A program made the position numbers and the translations under genes. Below the pieces are notes generated by a model. The model was not told the DNA's origin. It saw only the letters and a program-made list of their open reading frames with translations, and ran no database searches. A stretch of DNA of 64,000 nucleotides from a virus, in the IMG/VR virus record IMGVR_UViG_3300044797_000396, positions 1 through 64,000 of that record. One strand, 5' to 3'. Below, piece after piece: positions 9,301-18,691 of the stretch. Each line of letters starts with the position of its first letter. Position 1 is the first letter of the stretch.

Positions 9301-11388
9301 CCACAATATAATAGGATGCCTAGCTCCGTCTTTTATCGTATGTTATATCTCAAGCAAACTTTGGGTATTCAAGTTTTCCCAGACTTCCTCAATAACTTAT
9401 TGACTAATCAGTTGAGTAGCCTGCAAACACAGATAGAAATACTAGAAGATCAAATACGATTAGATTGTGCTATCTTGAATCAGTATCCTAGCTTGGATGT
9501 CACTGGTGACCAAGCAGCTCAAATATTTCTTGTCTCTTTCAATCCACAGGGTGCTACCTTTGGGTTCTTGTCCAACGGTGCTACCGATAGTATTGGTGAT
9601 ATCAACAATTTGGTGCAACAAGCTAACCAAGATGTGGCTAATGCTGGTGTTAGTCAGGGGCTAGGTGATTACAGTATTATCAAGGCGGCTGGCACTTCCA
9701 CCAAACAACTTTTTACTAACGCCGCTTCCTACACATATTTGCTGTCAGCTTTGACGGCACAAAACCAAGCACAGGGTGGCATCCAAGGCGGCACTAACGT
9801 CAATAACCAACCTACCACTGGCGTCTTCCAAAGCAGTTTGGTGCAAACATTGATTACTCGCATTAGCACTAAGTCTGGACAAACAGTTAGCAGCTCTGAC
9901 TACCTTACTGCCGCCGGCCCCAATCAACCGCTAGAAATAGCTACCGGACAAACCATCGATTTTTTCAAGGTGACCAGCCAACTGACTACCTATATGATGC
10001 AGTGGCAAACACAAGTTAAACTTTTTTATCATACTCTCAAAAATACCGCAGAATATCGTTCCCTGGATGATGACACCACTACCGGCAACACAATGCAGAA
10101 TGCAGGTATCTTCAACAATCAAAATATTCCAGAAGTTTATGAGCATATGATTGAAGACGAGACCTACGATGATTATGGACTCAATTCAGGTCAAAGATAT
10201 GTCATTAAAACCTCGCAAATCAAAAATCTTGCCATTGGACAGAATGCACCTCCTTGGACGACAGTACAGGTGGAAGGCACTCTCTCACCTCTCTTTGATC
10301 CTGCTTCAGGTGGTGGAGGCCCTGCTGGTTTCAATAATTTTCCAGGTGGTGGTAATGGATTAGTGACCGCTTTGGCCATCGATTACGATATGTGGCGTAA
10401 CTATGGTTTCAAGGATGCCAAAGTGATACGAGTTCCCTTCTTGACGGATCCAGTTACTCAATGTGGTCCTTATGCGGCTATGGTATTAGCTCGTAATCGT
10501 TCCAATATTTTGCAAGGCACTTGTACTATTTCTGGCAATGAGTTTATGCAAGTTGGAGAAGTAGTATATTTGGAAGATCGTAATCTGCTTTTCTACATCA
10601 AGTCAGTTAAACATAATTATACCGAGGGACAATCTTTCACCACGTCTTTGGATCTAATTTATGGTCACTCTATTGGTGAATATATTCCCACCTATTTGGA
10701 TACTGTAGGTAAATTGATCTATAAGAACCAAGACGTCACTAATACCGTTATTCAGCGACAAGACTCTTCGGCTAATGAAAAGAACTTGGGTATCATTCAG
10801 TTATCTGGACAGCAACCCACCGCCAATATTTTATACACTGGTAGTGAGGATGATAATATTAATTCTTATTCTGCTACCAATCAGACGGTAATCAATAATA
10901 TCTTGTATACTACTAATTATGTTATTAACTCTAATGGTCAGCCAGGTAATAACGTGACTGCCGCTATTGAACTTAGAATATACTATGATAGCAATACGCC
11001 CGTTAATAGTAATTTACAAAGTATGGCTCAACAAGTGCAATCTAATTTATTAGGAAGTTCGCAGGGTGTCCAAAGTCTCCCTACTACCAATCAACCTACG
11101 CAAAATCAAACTTTGCCAGCAGGCTCCGTGACGGTGGTGACCGTTAGTATGGACAGCCAAACCGAATATAGATCCCCGTCTCAGCAAGCCATTAATGCGG
11201 CCAGAAATCAAATGGCCAATACTAGCACTAATACGGGTCCGAGCACCCCTACTAGTTCTAGTTCGCTAACTGCCAATAATACTACCCTAAGAACTAATTT
11301 GTATAGTTATATCATTGATTGCTGGATTACTTTTACCCCAGTACCAGCTACCGTATCTAGTAGTAGCACTGCTAATCCAGTTGCCTAA
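6328..11388 (+). CDS. Giant baseplate hub protein
   Basis: This 1686-residue structural protein is probably the baseplate hub (gp27/gp44/XkdQ-like) with large insertions. The most telling part is the C-terminal third, around residues 1380-1475: LARNRSNILQGTCTISGNEF, then MQVGEVVYLEDRNLLFYIKS and YIPTYLD, the typical hub pattern of a barrel strand pair, a 'viewed as offset' Gly-Glu-Val segment and a return strand. Residues 430-620 hold another beta domain (FSGLLIIQPMDTVHIYMNS). Residues about 785-885 are Gln-rich and likely coiled coil. The spike gene follows immediately. The size is far above the usual 350-450 residues, so other functions may be fused in. Family identity is inferred from the C-terminus and gene order. 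Confidence 0.6.
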   Translation: MSDFLGLLGNAISSQFGLATSDTTSLNEVIDGQQLSTGSLGGIASQFDQSIERRYTEEGYLRRDPYETDPRLSEVLWQQPSATVLFKKKMFSSIAENYRPDFMDQDEKLYYKAMCLLFQNKCTQIAALEQLSKISQVTAAVGSIAQQLLPVIVTLADQANNGYATGSGTGLFPNGNPFAPSDATSFFQTVDRLRVLQAYNFTSSYTSWITDPTDLFQSTFGPGTGVIEITNFTSLNTTTSVDILSPGGFTLSISDPYESMLITDYDIEIALSDATNAYYNNQAISQGVVAANQTITQQQNMLNQARSSRNASPISFNVDPNTILGQPITAIIDSLGLEIPFTYNAFGGLIGSSSAVSVPADYLRGGNLAGYNGLDDGTLPIGPDSNIVPLFGSSELSLFNAIITATFQQLTLLQNTSTNYVAQNQLTNYARKKLRFNFSGLLIIQPMDTVHIYMNSRSQYDAKVLSGLQQMFSGVGILGNLNDMATSLVNQVDTLLNPSGNIAMQAEKSIYVGPDFPNYLWALLRTQFVTEIEGTHVFAGVVEHANDNWADGKFTMNIDGKDNTAYFDQGKINFKPGVDAFNGLIFDPLTPFKSNFDSFTGNASAPVTSQNSSNTPQLLDENMYLLSETASGSLVRYKQGALFGEKATQGNYIQDQNIDPATGRLTKIFYAPDGLVYKWKQGIGIFAQSGSTATLNDPNLVGNPNIFNEPFAGLDVMNVLSLLIAGVPYNYATYFKATSNFNGFTGDPNSKQSNSNSFMDSLRLNLVKTNTLWGNFIPFKTLTMNEAAIAQSMQAQFTATQINSDLDKKLQQFSNYQTQLVALGAINALSNSRNISTPAESGVLAQQKSTLLAQVTNLQTSIQGSIQALQAASTQFSSQTGTGPADATNYLTNGTNDPSDSQARKTIRREINYLTRRMSYDVRANEDKNLFIVDDYYDVDYDIAAFNSSLTDGLKLYSNTYTSARENIQTAADLLNLEVFADSQGHIRVRPPQYNRMPSSVFYRMLYLKQTLGIQVFPDFLNNLLTNQLSSLQTQIEILEDQIRLDCAILNQYPSLDVTGDQAAQIFLVSFNPQGATFGFLSNGATDSIGDINNLVQQANQDVANAGVSQGLGDYSIIKAAGTSTKQLFTNAASYTYLLSALTAQNQAQGGIQGGTNVNNQPTTGVFQSSLVQTLITRISTKSGQTVSSSDYLTAAGPNQPLEIATGQTIDFFKVTSQLTTYMMQWQTQVKLFYHTLKNTAEYRSLDDDTTTGNTMQNAGIFNNQNIPEVYEHMIEDETYDDYGLNSGQRYVIKTSQIKNLAIGQNAPPWTTVQVEGTLSPLFDPASGGGGPAGFNNFPGGGNGLVTALAIDYDMWRNYGFKDAKVIRVPFLTDPVTQCGPYAAMVLARNRSNILQGTCTISGNEFMQVGEVVYLEDRNLLFYIKSVKHNYTEGQSFTTSLDLIYGHSIGEYIPTYLDTVGKLIYKNQDVTNTVIQRQDSSANEKNLGIIQLSGQQPTANILYTGSEDDNINSYSATNQTVINNILYTTNYVINSNGQPGNNVTAAIELRIYYDSNTPVNSNLQSMAQQVQSNLLGSSQGVQSLPTTNQPTQNQTLPAGSVTVVTVSMDSQTEYRSPSQQAINAARNQMANTSTNTGPSTPTSSSSLTANNTTLRTNLYSYIIDCWITFTPVPATVSSSSTANPVA

Positions 11389-11399
11389 ATGAGGAGATA

Positions 11400-13523
11400 A
11401 TGCCTAACAATAGAGGAGTCAATTCTTTCGATCCACCAGCTAATATGATTAGGAATGGGACTATTGTCGGATATAATCCCACCACTAATACGCTACAGGT
11501 GCGTCTAACAGAAAACTCTTCTCTCAAGGGAAAGCCTATTCCTGTGTCGGTGCCTGCCTACTTTCCACTTTCGGATAGTAATGGCGCCTTTATTGGGACA
11601 CTGCCTGTCAAGGGAACTACCGTCACCCTTTCTCAAGCAGCTGGTGGTCAATTCTATATCGTCAATCACCAGCAAGAAAGTCTGAATAACATTCCAGATC
11701 TCACTCTGGGAGAAATGCTGCTATACACCACCGAAACATCATTTGTGTCTTTGGACATGGACAGCCATATCTATGCTGGCTCGGATACTAATAACATTCA
11801 TATTTTTGCGGGTAGTCAGCAATATCCTAAAACCAATTTTATCACCCTCAACTTTGAGAACGAAAACCATTTCAATCAAGCCTATCGTGAAGTGGGTGGT
11901 TTGGTCAAAAGAGATTTACGCCCTAATCCATTGGCCGCCTCCTACGATGGTAGTTCTAAATTAGCAGATGACTCTTACGACATTTTCTATTCTCTAATTG
12001 GTTTGGATCCTACTGCTACCGCTAACGATCTACCTATCGGCCCCACTAAAAATCCACCTTTGGTAGAGCATCGACAAATCGTCTATGAGTTTCAATACCA
12101 ATCGGATGTAGAATCTGATACTACCGAATCAAACAAATACACTTCCAATCCTCCTACTTCTCCTACTTATGTAACTCAAAATCGTCGTGCCAGTCGTGCC
12201 GATACTATGAGCCTCAGTTTAGTAGAGCCTAATTTTTTGATGGAAGAAGTTAAGGGAACTGTGGTAGATATCTTTGGCAACATTTTAGATCTCAATCGAG
12301 GTGGTTTGCCAGTGGGTCTTAGTGCCTCTACGACTTTACGCACCACAGGAACTACCGCTAGCACTAATGCTCAACAATCTTATCTCAATATTCGAGCTTT
12401 GGAGCGTAAGAGCATCGCTTATCATTTAGAGATTAATGCTCGTAAAGATCCAGCTCCCACTTTTCCTGGGGTGACGCAAATAGATCTCAGTATCAATGCC
12501 GATAATTACAATGCCAAATTGCTACGTAGTAGGTTTTCTCTCGATGTAGATAAGGAAGGTCAGTTCAAGCTCAATGTTCCCGCATCTAGTAACGTGGGCA
12601 ACATACCACTTCTAGTGCGCCCAGAAAATTATTCAACTTTTGCTACCACCGATAGCGGCAATCCAAATCAAACTTGGTTTACCCCCAGCCCCAATAATAC
12701 TGGGCAAGATATCTATGTTGATTCCTTTGCGGCTCCTATGACCACCATCAATAATACAGGAGTACCTACTTTCACCAATTCTTTCAATCACGGCTCGATT
12801 AAGCTGATAGATGGAGACACGGGCGCAGATCAGGGGCCGGTGGATCGTATTAGTCAGTTTGTGGATAACAACCCCTTCAACATTAGGCACGGCACTGTGT
12901 TTCACGATATTTTGCAGACTTGTTATTTAACCAGAGACAGTACAGAAGTATTGAGCTTCCCTACCGGAGGCGTTAACAACGTTCCTGTTACTTATCTCTC
13001 GACTGATATGGCAACTAACGCTGCGGTAGCCTCTCCCCAAATTATAGTGACGGGAGCAGGTGCTAATGCGGGAGGCCGTAGTGGGTCTATCAATTTTGAC
13101 GGCTCTATCGAAATGAATGTGGGCGCCAATACCATTGATCGACAATCACTGTGGCTGGACACCGCAGGAGGCGCTGTAGTCAATCTTGGTCGTGACACAC
13201 AACAACGTAGTTTAGTGATGGGGATGGACGGACACGCCTTCATACAAATTGGTGGCTATGGCATTTCTGGGGATGCCAGGTTCGATGCCTTGGGACAAGA
13301 CGGGTTAGTCAATGGCATTTTAGATCTTCGTATTTATAGCGGCGGTTTTGTGCATATGATTAGAATCGACTCTTTGGGTATGGTTTTGATGAGCCCCGGT
13401 CGTGTCGGTATTCACGCTGGACAAGGACTTACTCTCAGTTCTGATGGTGATATGGTAATAGATTGTGAAACCCTCACTGTACAACAAAGAGGCGTTAAGA
13501 AAGTTTTTGGAGGATCCTTATAA
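11400..13523 (+). CDS. Baseplate central spike-like protein with OB-fold
   Basis: This 707-residue protein probably forms the membrane-piercing spike under the hub (gp5/gpV class). Residues about 15-110 look like an OB-fold: IRNGTIVGYNPTTNTLQVRL, a Pro-rich crossover and VKGTTVTLSQAAGGQFYIVN. A second segment, EEVKGTVVDIFGNILDLNRG, is near residue 283. The last 200 residues are short regular Gly-rich strands (SINFDGSIEMNVG, WLDTAGGAVVNLG, DGHAFIQIGG), as in triple-stranded beta-helical spikes. No lysozyme domain is present. The downstream gene overlaps its stop codon. Confidence 0.66.
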   Translation: MPNNRGVNSFDPPANMIRNGTIVGYNPTTNTLQVRLTENSSLKGKPIPVSVPAYFPLSDSNGAFIGTLPVKGTTVTLSQAAGGQFYIVNHQQESLNNIPDLTLGEMLLYTTETSFVSLDMDSHIYAGSDTNNIHIFAGSQQYPKTNFITLNFENENHFNQAYREVGGLVKRDLRPNPLAASYDGSSKLADDSYDIFYSLIGLDPTATANDLPIGPTKNPPLVEHRQIVYEFQYQSDVESDTTESNKYTSNPPTSPTYVTQNRRASRADTMSLSLVEPNFLMEEVKGTVVDIFGNILDLNRGGLPVGLSASTTLRTTGTTASTNAQQSYLNIRALERKSIAYHLEINARKDPAPTFPGVTQIDLSINADNYNAKLLRSRFSLDVDKEGQFKLNVPASSNVGNIPLLVRPENYSTFATTDSGNPNQTWFTPSPNNTGQDIYVDSFAAPMTTINNTGVPTFTNSFNHGSIKLIDGDTGADQGPVDRISQFVDNNPFNIRHGTVFHDILQTCYLTRDSTEVLSFPTGGVNNVPVTYLSTDMATNAAVASPQIIVTGAGANAGGRSGSINFDGSIEMNVGANTIDRQSLWLDTAGGAVVNLGRDTQQRSLVMGMDGHAFIQIGGYGISGDARFDALGQDGLVNGILDLRIYSGGFVHMIRIDSLGMVLMSPGRVGIHAGQGLTLSSDGDMVIDCETLTVQQRGVKKVFGGSL

Positions 13524-13888
13524 TGGAGAACAATATGAAAAAATTGAATTCAGTAGTATATCAAAAGCTACTTTTGCAAGCGGAAGAAGCTAAGGACCAA
13601 GATATGGTCAAGCTATCCACAGGACTGCTCAATGCTTTGGGTCCCGTTCCCGAAGATGAGTTAGTTAGCTATAATTTCGAGGAATTACAGGGCGATATCT
13701 ATACTGGTTTATGGAAATTAGCTGCTTGCGTAATCAAATATCACGATTTAGATAGTGTAGACGCAGAAAAAGTGCATCAAGTATTAGAAATTTATTCCTC
13801 TAAATTAATTGAAGAGATAGAGCAGTCTTTGAGTGTGGATAATACTCAGGTAGGTCCTTTGGAAATTAAGGTACCTGGTCAAGAGTGA
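13523..13888 (+). CDS. Small acidic helical protein of the baseplate operon
   Basis: A 121-residue protein not recognised by sequence. It is acidic and predicted mostly helical (QKLLLQAEEAKDQDMVKLST, KVHQVLEIYSSKLIEEIEQS), with no signal peptide or Cys pair. The first ATG overlaps the preceding stop (TAATG) and has GGAGG 9 bases upstream. A second ATG at 13535, with GGAG 6 bases upstream, is an equally good start and would remove four residues. Lying between spike and a hydrophobic structural protein, it may be an assembly factor or baseplate component; that is inference only. Confidence 0.75.
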   Translation: MENNMKKLNSVVYQKLLLQAEEAKDQDMVKLSTGLLNALGPVPEDELVSYNFEELQGDIYTGLWKLAACVIKYHDLDSVDAEKVHQVLEIYSSKLIEEIEQSLSVDNTQVGPLEIKVPGQE

Positions 13889-13897
13889 TATATAATA
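13887..13897 (+). promoter_or_regulatory. Candidate late-promoter box (TATATAAT type)
   Basis: GATATATAATA directly follows a stop codon and is followed by AGGGATAGAAGG. It resembles both a -10 box and the T4-type late box TATAAATA, and the string ATATAATAAGGG recurs near 50932. It would start transcription just ahead of the hydrophobic baseplate protein gene. There is no -35 match. Confidence 0.3.
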
Positions 13898-13916
13898 AGG
13901 GATAGAAGGAAAATAA

Positions 13917-16058
13917 ATGTGTCCATGTAGCCCTAGTGATGTCTCTTTCCCAATTCCCCCTCCTGGACCGCCTGGTTTTCCGTTTTCGGAGCCTGCCTTC
14001 TCTTTACCATTCCCATCGGGCTTCCCCGAGGACCTTCTCTCTATCCTCAACCTATTAGAACTACTGGTACCTTCTGGCCCCCTAGTTCCTCAATTAAGCC
14101 TCAACTTTGGCAAAGATATTTTTGATGCCATTATGAAGTTGCTAGATCAATTTATGCCGTTTTTGATGTTATATAAATTTTTCTTACCTATTCTAGAACT
14201 TATTATTTGTATTATCGAAGTACTATGTTCTTTGATGAACCCCTTTGCTCTTATCGGTGCTTTGGATAGATTATTTACACAGTGTATTCCAAACTTCTTG
14301 AACTTATTTCCCATTTTTGCTTTGATCATAATGATTATCTCTTTGCTATTGTTACTATTAGCATTAATTGAATATATTATAGCTCAAATTCTGTTATTTG
14401 TAGAGGCTCTGCTTCGTAACATCAATGCTTTGGCTATTGCTTTTCAGATAGGTAACGCGGTAGGCGTTTTAGCCATTGTTAATAAATTAGGCACTTTGTT
14501 GTGTGTCTTCCAAAACCTCTTTGTCTTACTAGCTCTCTTTGGAATTATTGTCGGAGTTATTCAGGATATTCTGGGCATGATTTTTGCTATTCCGCCTTGT
14601 GAAGGTGGTGATAATAGTAATTGCTGCGGCCCACTAACCTGCCCTACTATCGTGCAAAATCCATACACCAATAATACGGGAACCCTACAATATCTTAACG
14701 AAGTAGATTTCAATACTGGTATCGCTATCGGACTCAATTTTTTGACTTCGGATTTGCGTGCGGAAAGCTGGCAATTGTATGATGTCAATCAAACCTTGCC
14801 ACAACAATTTTGGAACATTGTAGATGGTTATGATGTAATTGCAGATGGATACAATCCACCTCCTGTTTATTTCCCTACTACTTCTACTTTCACAGCCACT
14901 ACCGTGCCAGCACAAGCCGCTTACACCGTCAACCTTAGACTATTTTATAATCCAGCGCAATGGGGAAGGGCTGGAACACCAGAGTATATCAGATTTAATA
15001 ATTGCATTGTTTTAGCAGCTCCCACTCAAAATCTTGTCAATTACGATAATCAAAATGTCTCCGTTCCCAATGGCGTGCTGTACATAGCGGGTGGCGCTGG
15101 GTTTAAGGACGATAATAAGACGCAACTAAATGGTTATGCAGCTGATGGTTATACTCCACTTTCACCTTTCACGCAAGCCACCCTCAATAATTTCTTGCAT
15201 CAACCGGTAACCTTGACTAGCTCTACCTCTCTACCAAATGATGGGTACACTTTCTCTGATATCACTTACACTTTCACGCCTAACTTGCCAATTTTGATGC
15301 AGGCTAATTTGGTGACGGCCGGATGTCAGCCCCAGGTTATGATTTCTCGAGCCTTCGTTAACAATGTGATGTTTGCTAACATTTCTTCGCAAACAGCGGA
15401 GCTCAAAAACATTGTTAATAGTTCCAATTTCCCTGATCCTACTGGTGCCGAGCAATGTTTGTTGGCGGCTATTTCCGCTCTTCGTGCTAATATGACTACC
15501 AGTGGTGTAGCCGAATTTCAATCCACGGCTAGTATTTGTTTATCCACTTTGCAAAATAATACTCAAAATGCCTTGGCTTCTGTTATTGGAGTGGGTTTTA
15601 GTCCTTGCAATAGCAATTTCACTCTAACACCGGAAACACAATTTACCACGCAGCCCATAACTGTTACTGTTAATCTTAACGAGAATAATGGGCTACCACT
15701 AACCAAGGGTATCCCTGCCACCACTGCACAGGATTTGGCCTCCTTTATTATTGGTTATCCAACTTTCGGGAAACTAACTCAATTCTCTTACGATGGTTAT
15801 CAATCTTTTACTGCCTATTTGACTAGCACCGTCCCAGGAACTGGCAGTGTAATGGTAGCTTTCCAAAATCAAATTTTATGTACTAACACCTTACCAACTG
15901 ATGGTTCTACCCCAAGTCACACTTTACAATCTCTCGATTATCAATTTGTCTACGCCCCAGTGGCTGGAAACTTGCCTGGTACAGGTGAAGGTGATACTAC
16001 GGGTGAACCAAGAAGAGATGCTGGCGATTTATCCAGAGATAGTGTGGGAGTTAGTTAA
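13917..16058 (+). CDS. Structural protein with hydrophobic multi-helix N-terminal third
   Basis: A 713-residue protein of unknown family inside the baseplate operon. Residues 1-40 are Pro/Phe-rich; residues about 55-235 are extremely hydrophobic, with at least three candidate membrane segments (FLPILELIICIIEVLC, PIFALIIMIISLLLLLLALI, FVLLALFGIIVGVI). A Cys-rich patch follows (CEGGDNSNCCGPLTC), then about 460 residues of beta-rich, Asn/Thr-rich sequence with five Asp-Gly-Tyr motifs. The soluble half looks like other baseplate proteins nearby, so this may be a virion protein that inserts into the host membrane, or a membrane-tethered assembly factor. The stop codon overlaps the next ATG. Confidence 0.8.
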   Translation: MCPCSPSDVSFPIPPPGPPGFPFSEPAFSLPFPSGFPEDLLSILNLLELLVPSGPLVPQLSLNFGKDIFDAIMKLLDQFMPFLMLYKFFLPILELIICIIEVLCSLMNPFALIGALDRLFTQCIPNFLNLFPIFALIIMIISLLLLLLALIEYIIAQILLFVEALLRNINALAIAFQIGNAVGVLAIVNKLGTLLCVFQNLFVLLALFGIIVGVIQDILGMIFAIPPCEGGDNSNCCGPLTCPTIVQNPYTNNTGTLQYLNEVDFNTGIAIGLNFLTSDLRAESWQLYDVNQTLPQQFWNIVDGYDVIADGYNPPPVYFPTTSTFTATTVPAQAAYTVNLRLFYNPAQWGRAGTPEYIRFNNCIVLAAPTQNLVNYDNQNVSVPNGVLYIAGGAGFKDDNKTQLNGYAADGYTPLSPFTQATLNNFLHQPVTLTSSTSLPNDGYTFSDITYTFTPNLPILMQANLVTAGCQPQVMISRAFVNNVMFANISSQTAELKNIVNSSNFPDPTGAEQCLLAAISALRANMTTSGVAEFQSTASICLSTLQNNTQNALASVIGVGFSPCNSNFTLTPETQFTTQPITVTVNLNENNGLPLTKGIPATTAQDLASFIIGYPTFGKLTQFSYDGYQSFTAYLTSTVPGTGSVMVAFQNQILCTNTLPTDGSTPSHTLQSLDYQFVYAPVAGNLPGTGEGDTTGEPRRDAGDLSRDSVGVS

Positions 16059-17938
16059 TGACAACTACGACTAATACTAATAGCAACACTCCTCAAAGTA
16101 ATTATCAGAGTAATCAAAATTATGATGCTGATGTGGCCACTCTGTTCAAGCATTTTGTCACGGGTGGTAGTACGCCTAACGATAATGAGCCGGGAGAAAA
16201 TATTGGGATCGATGATATTCGTGCTCAAATTAGTCCTAGCGTCACTAGCACGGGCACCACTACTGCAAATCTAATTACCTCTCTCAATATCAATCCTAAT
16301 ACTAATGCTCCCGCTCCTACTCCTAATACCACCACCCCTGTATTGTTAGTACAAGAGAGTAGATGTCATGCTTTTTATCGTATTTTGGGTTTGCCAGTAG
16401 TTAGTGCTAATGCTTCTAATTTTTACAATCCAGGTTTTGATATTACTAAAAGATACTATCAACAACTCGGTTTAACACAATCTATCCCACTTAGTGAAAA
16501 AATTACTATCGCTAGTGCGGTCGGAAAACCTTTTGAGGCCATTTCCGCTGCTCGAGAAACTTGGGCAGCCACTACGTCTCAAATTTTCAGCTCTCCCACT
16601 TCGGTTGAGGCGGGTGTCCTGGCACTGACTTCTGGCACTTATGGAACGGGTGGCACTATTAATAAGCGCCTATTTAATGTCCTCCAAAAAGTGACTGGCC
16701 CTTTTGATTTTAATAGTGCTCATCAAACTTACGCTATTGCTAGCCTGACTAGCTTGGTGGGCGATTCTGAGCAGCTGTTAGCCACTTTCCAAGACGCTAA
16801 CGCCAACACTATTTTATCCGCCTATGTCAGCGGGACTGGCGCTTCCGCAGTTTTTAGTGCCAAGAGCCCTAGCACTACTTTTTTTACGCATCAACATATT
16901 ATCGCTCCTTTTATGGTGGATCCTAGAATTGATTTTAGTGTATGGAGCAACGAGTCCAAAACTTTCAATGGAATGTCTAAGAGAATAGCTGTCCCTTTCG
17001 TTCCAGATGCCAGTTTTTTGCAAGTGAGTAGTACTGCTAATGCCGAGCGCCCCGTTATTGAACAAATTATCCGAAAGAGAATGTATCAGGCTAACCAAGC
17101 TACTGAGGCTGGAGCCAATTTGGCTAATGCGCAAGCGTTCATACAAAACGATCCAACCATCGGAGCTATTCCTTTCATTGGTAGTGCTCCGTTAAGCAAT
17201 ATTTTTAGCAGTGCTGTGTTCGGATTATCACAACAGAATTCTTTTGCTGATACACTTTCCTATTTGCAGTCCCTTATAAAGAAATTAGTAGTCTCTTTGC
17301 AGAAAGTTCATTTGGCACAGGGAATTTATTATTGGCTTCCTATGCCTAATACTACTGGGCCAGAGGGCGGCTCTAATATTCGTGATGTGCCTCTTAACCA
17401 AAATTTTTCCAATAATCTAGTAACAGACGAAGACTTCAACATTATTTACAATCAAACACAGGTTTTATTCTCCAACATCACCGTGGCTGCTACCCAGGCT
17501 AACGCCATCCCAGATAGAGGTGGTTATGCTTTTGGGGGTAATTTTAGTTTCAACAAAGATACTACCGATGCTCAGGGAGATGTCAGCTCTAACACACAAA
17601 ATAACTTAGCCGCTAAGAGAAACAAAATACTAAATGATGCTAGTGATGCCCTGCAAATTATTGAAATGATTATGGGAGAGTTTAGTGGATTGGGCTTATG
17701 TGATATTTTGGCTGTTATTGGCGCTCTGTATACTATGCCAATGACTAACTTAGTAGGGTTTTTAGATGATGACGCCTACCTGCGTGCCAGTGTTTTGTTG
17801 GGGGCAGGATTACCAGCAAGAACCGGAATTAGTGATTCTATGACGGCTCTAATGCAGGGAGTAAGTGGATTTTATCAAATTATGGATCAGGTCTTTGTAG
17901 ATACGGTGGGCAATGGTTCTCTCAATCTAACCTCCTAA
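16058..17938 (+). CDS. Baseplate-region structural protein, unrecognised
   Basis: A 626-residue protein coupled by a TAATG overlap to the gene before it. Residues 1-95 are Asn/Thr/Pro/Gln-rich and probably disordered. The middle contains HAFYRILGLPVV and AVPFVPDASFLQV. The C-terminal 120 residues include a helical, moderately hydrophobic segment (GLCDILAVIGALYTMPMTNL). No catalytic motif is seen. Position between the spike group and the gp25/J wedge genes argues for a baseplate component. I cannot assign a family. Confidence 0.75.
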   Translation: MTTTTNTNSNTPQSNYQSNQNYDADVATLFKHFVTGGSTPNDNEPGENIGIDDIRAQISPSVTSTGTTTANLITSLNINPNTNAPAPTPNTTTPVLLVQESRCHAFYRILGLPVVSANASNFYNPGFDITKRYYQQLGLTQSIPLSEKITIASAVGKPFEAISAARETWAATTSQIFSSPTSVEAGVLALTSGTYGTGGTINKRLFNVLQKVTGPFDFNSAHQTYAIASLTSLVGDSEQLLATFQDANANTILSAYVSGTGASAVFSAKSPSTTFFTHQHIIAPFMVDPRIDFSVWSNESKTFNGMSKRIAVPFVPDASFLQVSSTANAERPVIEQIIRKRMYQANQATEAGANLANAQAFIQNDPTIGAIPFIGSAPLSNIFSSAVFGLSQQNSFADTLSYLQSLIKKLVVSLQKVHLAQGIYYWLPMPNTTGPEGGSNIRDVPLNQNFSNNLVTDEDFNIIYNQTQVLFSNITVAATQANAIPDRGGYAFGGNFSFNKDTTDAQGDVSSNTQNNLAAKRNKILNDASDALQIIEMIMGEFSGLGLCDILAVIGALYTMPMTNLVGFLDDDAYLRASVLLGAGLPARTGISDSMTALMQGVSGFYQIMDQVFVDTVGNGSLNLTS

Positions 17939-17965
17939 TATTTTTGCATTATGGGAAGGACGGAT

Positions 17966-18691
17966 ATGCCCACTACCAACTTGAAAAAATGTAAAACATG
18001 TGGATTAGCAAAATCCATTGATAACTTTTCTATTTGTTTAATAAAGAATGGTAATATCTATTATCGTGCCGAATGCAAAGAGTGTAGAAAGCCAAAACAA
18101 GACACATACAATCAAAAATATTATGAAGAAAACGGGGAAAAGCGCCGTACACAAGAACGAGAAAGATATCATAATGGTGGTAAGGAGGCTCGTAAAGCAT
18201 ATAATAAGAATTATGGCGCTATGTATCGTCAAAATCCAGAAAACAAAAAGAAAAATAGTAAACGTGTCAATGAGTGGAGCAAAAAGAAACGTAAAAATGA
18301 ACCTGGTTTTGCAATACGTCAAAATGTTTCGCGTGCCATTAATGCTACATTGCAATTAACCAGTAATACTAAAAATGGACAAAGTTTTTTACAGTTTGTT
18401 CCCTGGACATTGGGTGAGTTAAAGCAATATCTTGAACAACAATTCGAACCTTGGATGACCTGGGAAAACCGTGGAAATTATGTGAAATCTCGCTGGAATG
18501 ACCACGATCCTTCCACTTGGACATGGAATATCGATCACATTATCCCACAAAGTGATTTGCTTTATACTTCGATGACAGACGACAATTTTAAGAAATGCTG
18601 GGCGTTAGAAAACTTACGACCTTACTCAGCCAAACAAAATATAATAGATGGTACTACCAAAATACGACATAAAAAAGAAGGTGAAAAATGA
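17966..18691 (+). CDS. Free-standing HNH endonuclease, copy 1
   Basis: A 241-residue homing-type nuclease placed between two baseplate genes. Residues 9-40 form a zinc ribbon (C9, C12, C37, C40), the middle is Lys/Arg/Tyr-rich and probably DNA-binding, and the C-terminus carries the nuclease core WNIDHIIPQSDL ... WALENLRPYSAKQN. An in-frame ATG at 17951 would add five residues, but 17966 has AAGGA five bases upstream and matches the N-terminus of the paralogue at 50219. It overlaps the next gene by ATGA. It has no structural role in the tail; it is likely a selfish insertion. Confidence 0.87.
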   Translation: MPTTNLKKCKTCGLAKSIDNFSICLIKNGNIYYRAECKECRKPKQDTYNQKYYEENGEKRRTQERERYHNGGKEARKAYNKNYGAMYRQNPENKKKNSKRVNEWSKKKRKNEPGFAIRQNVSRAINATLQLTSNTKNGQSFLQFVPWTLGELKQYLEQQFEPWMTWENRGNYVKSRWNDHDPSTWTWNIDHIIPQSDLLYTSMTDDNFKKCWALENLRPYSAKQNIIDGTTKIRHKKEGEK

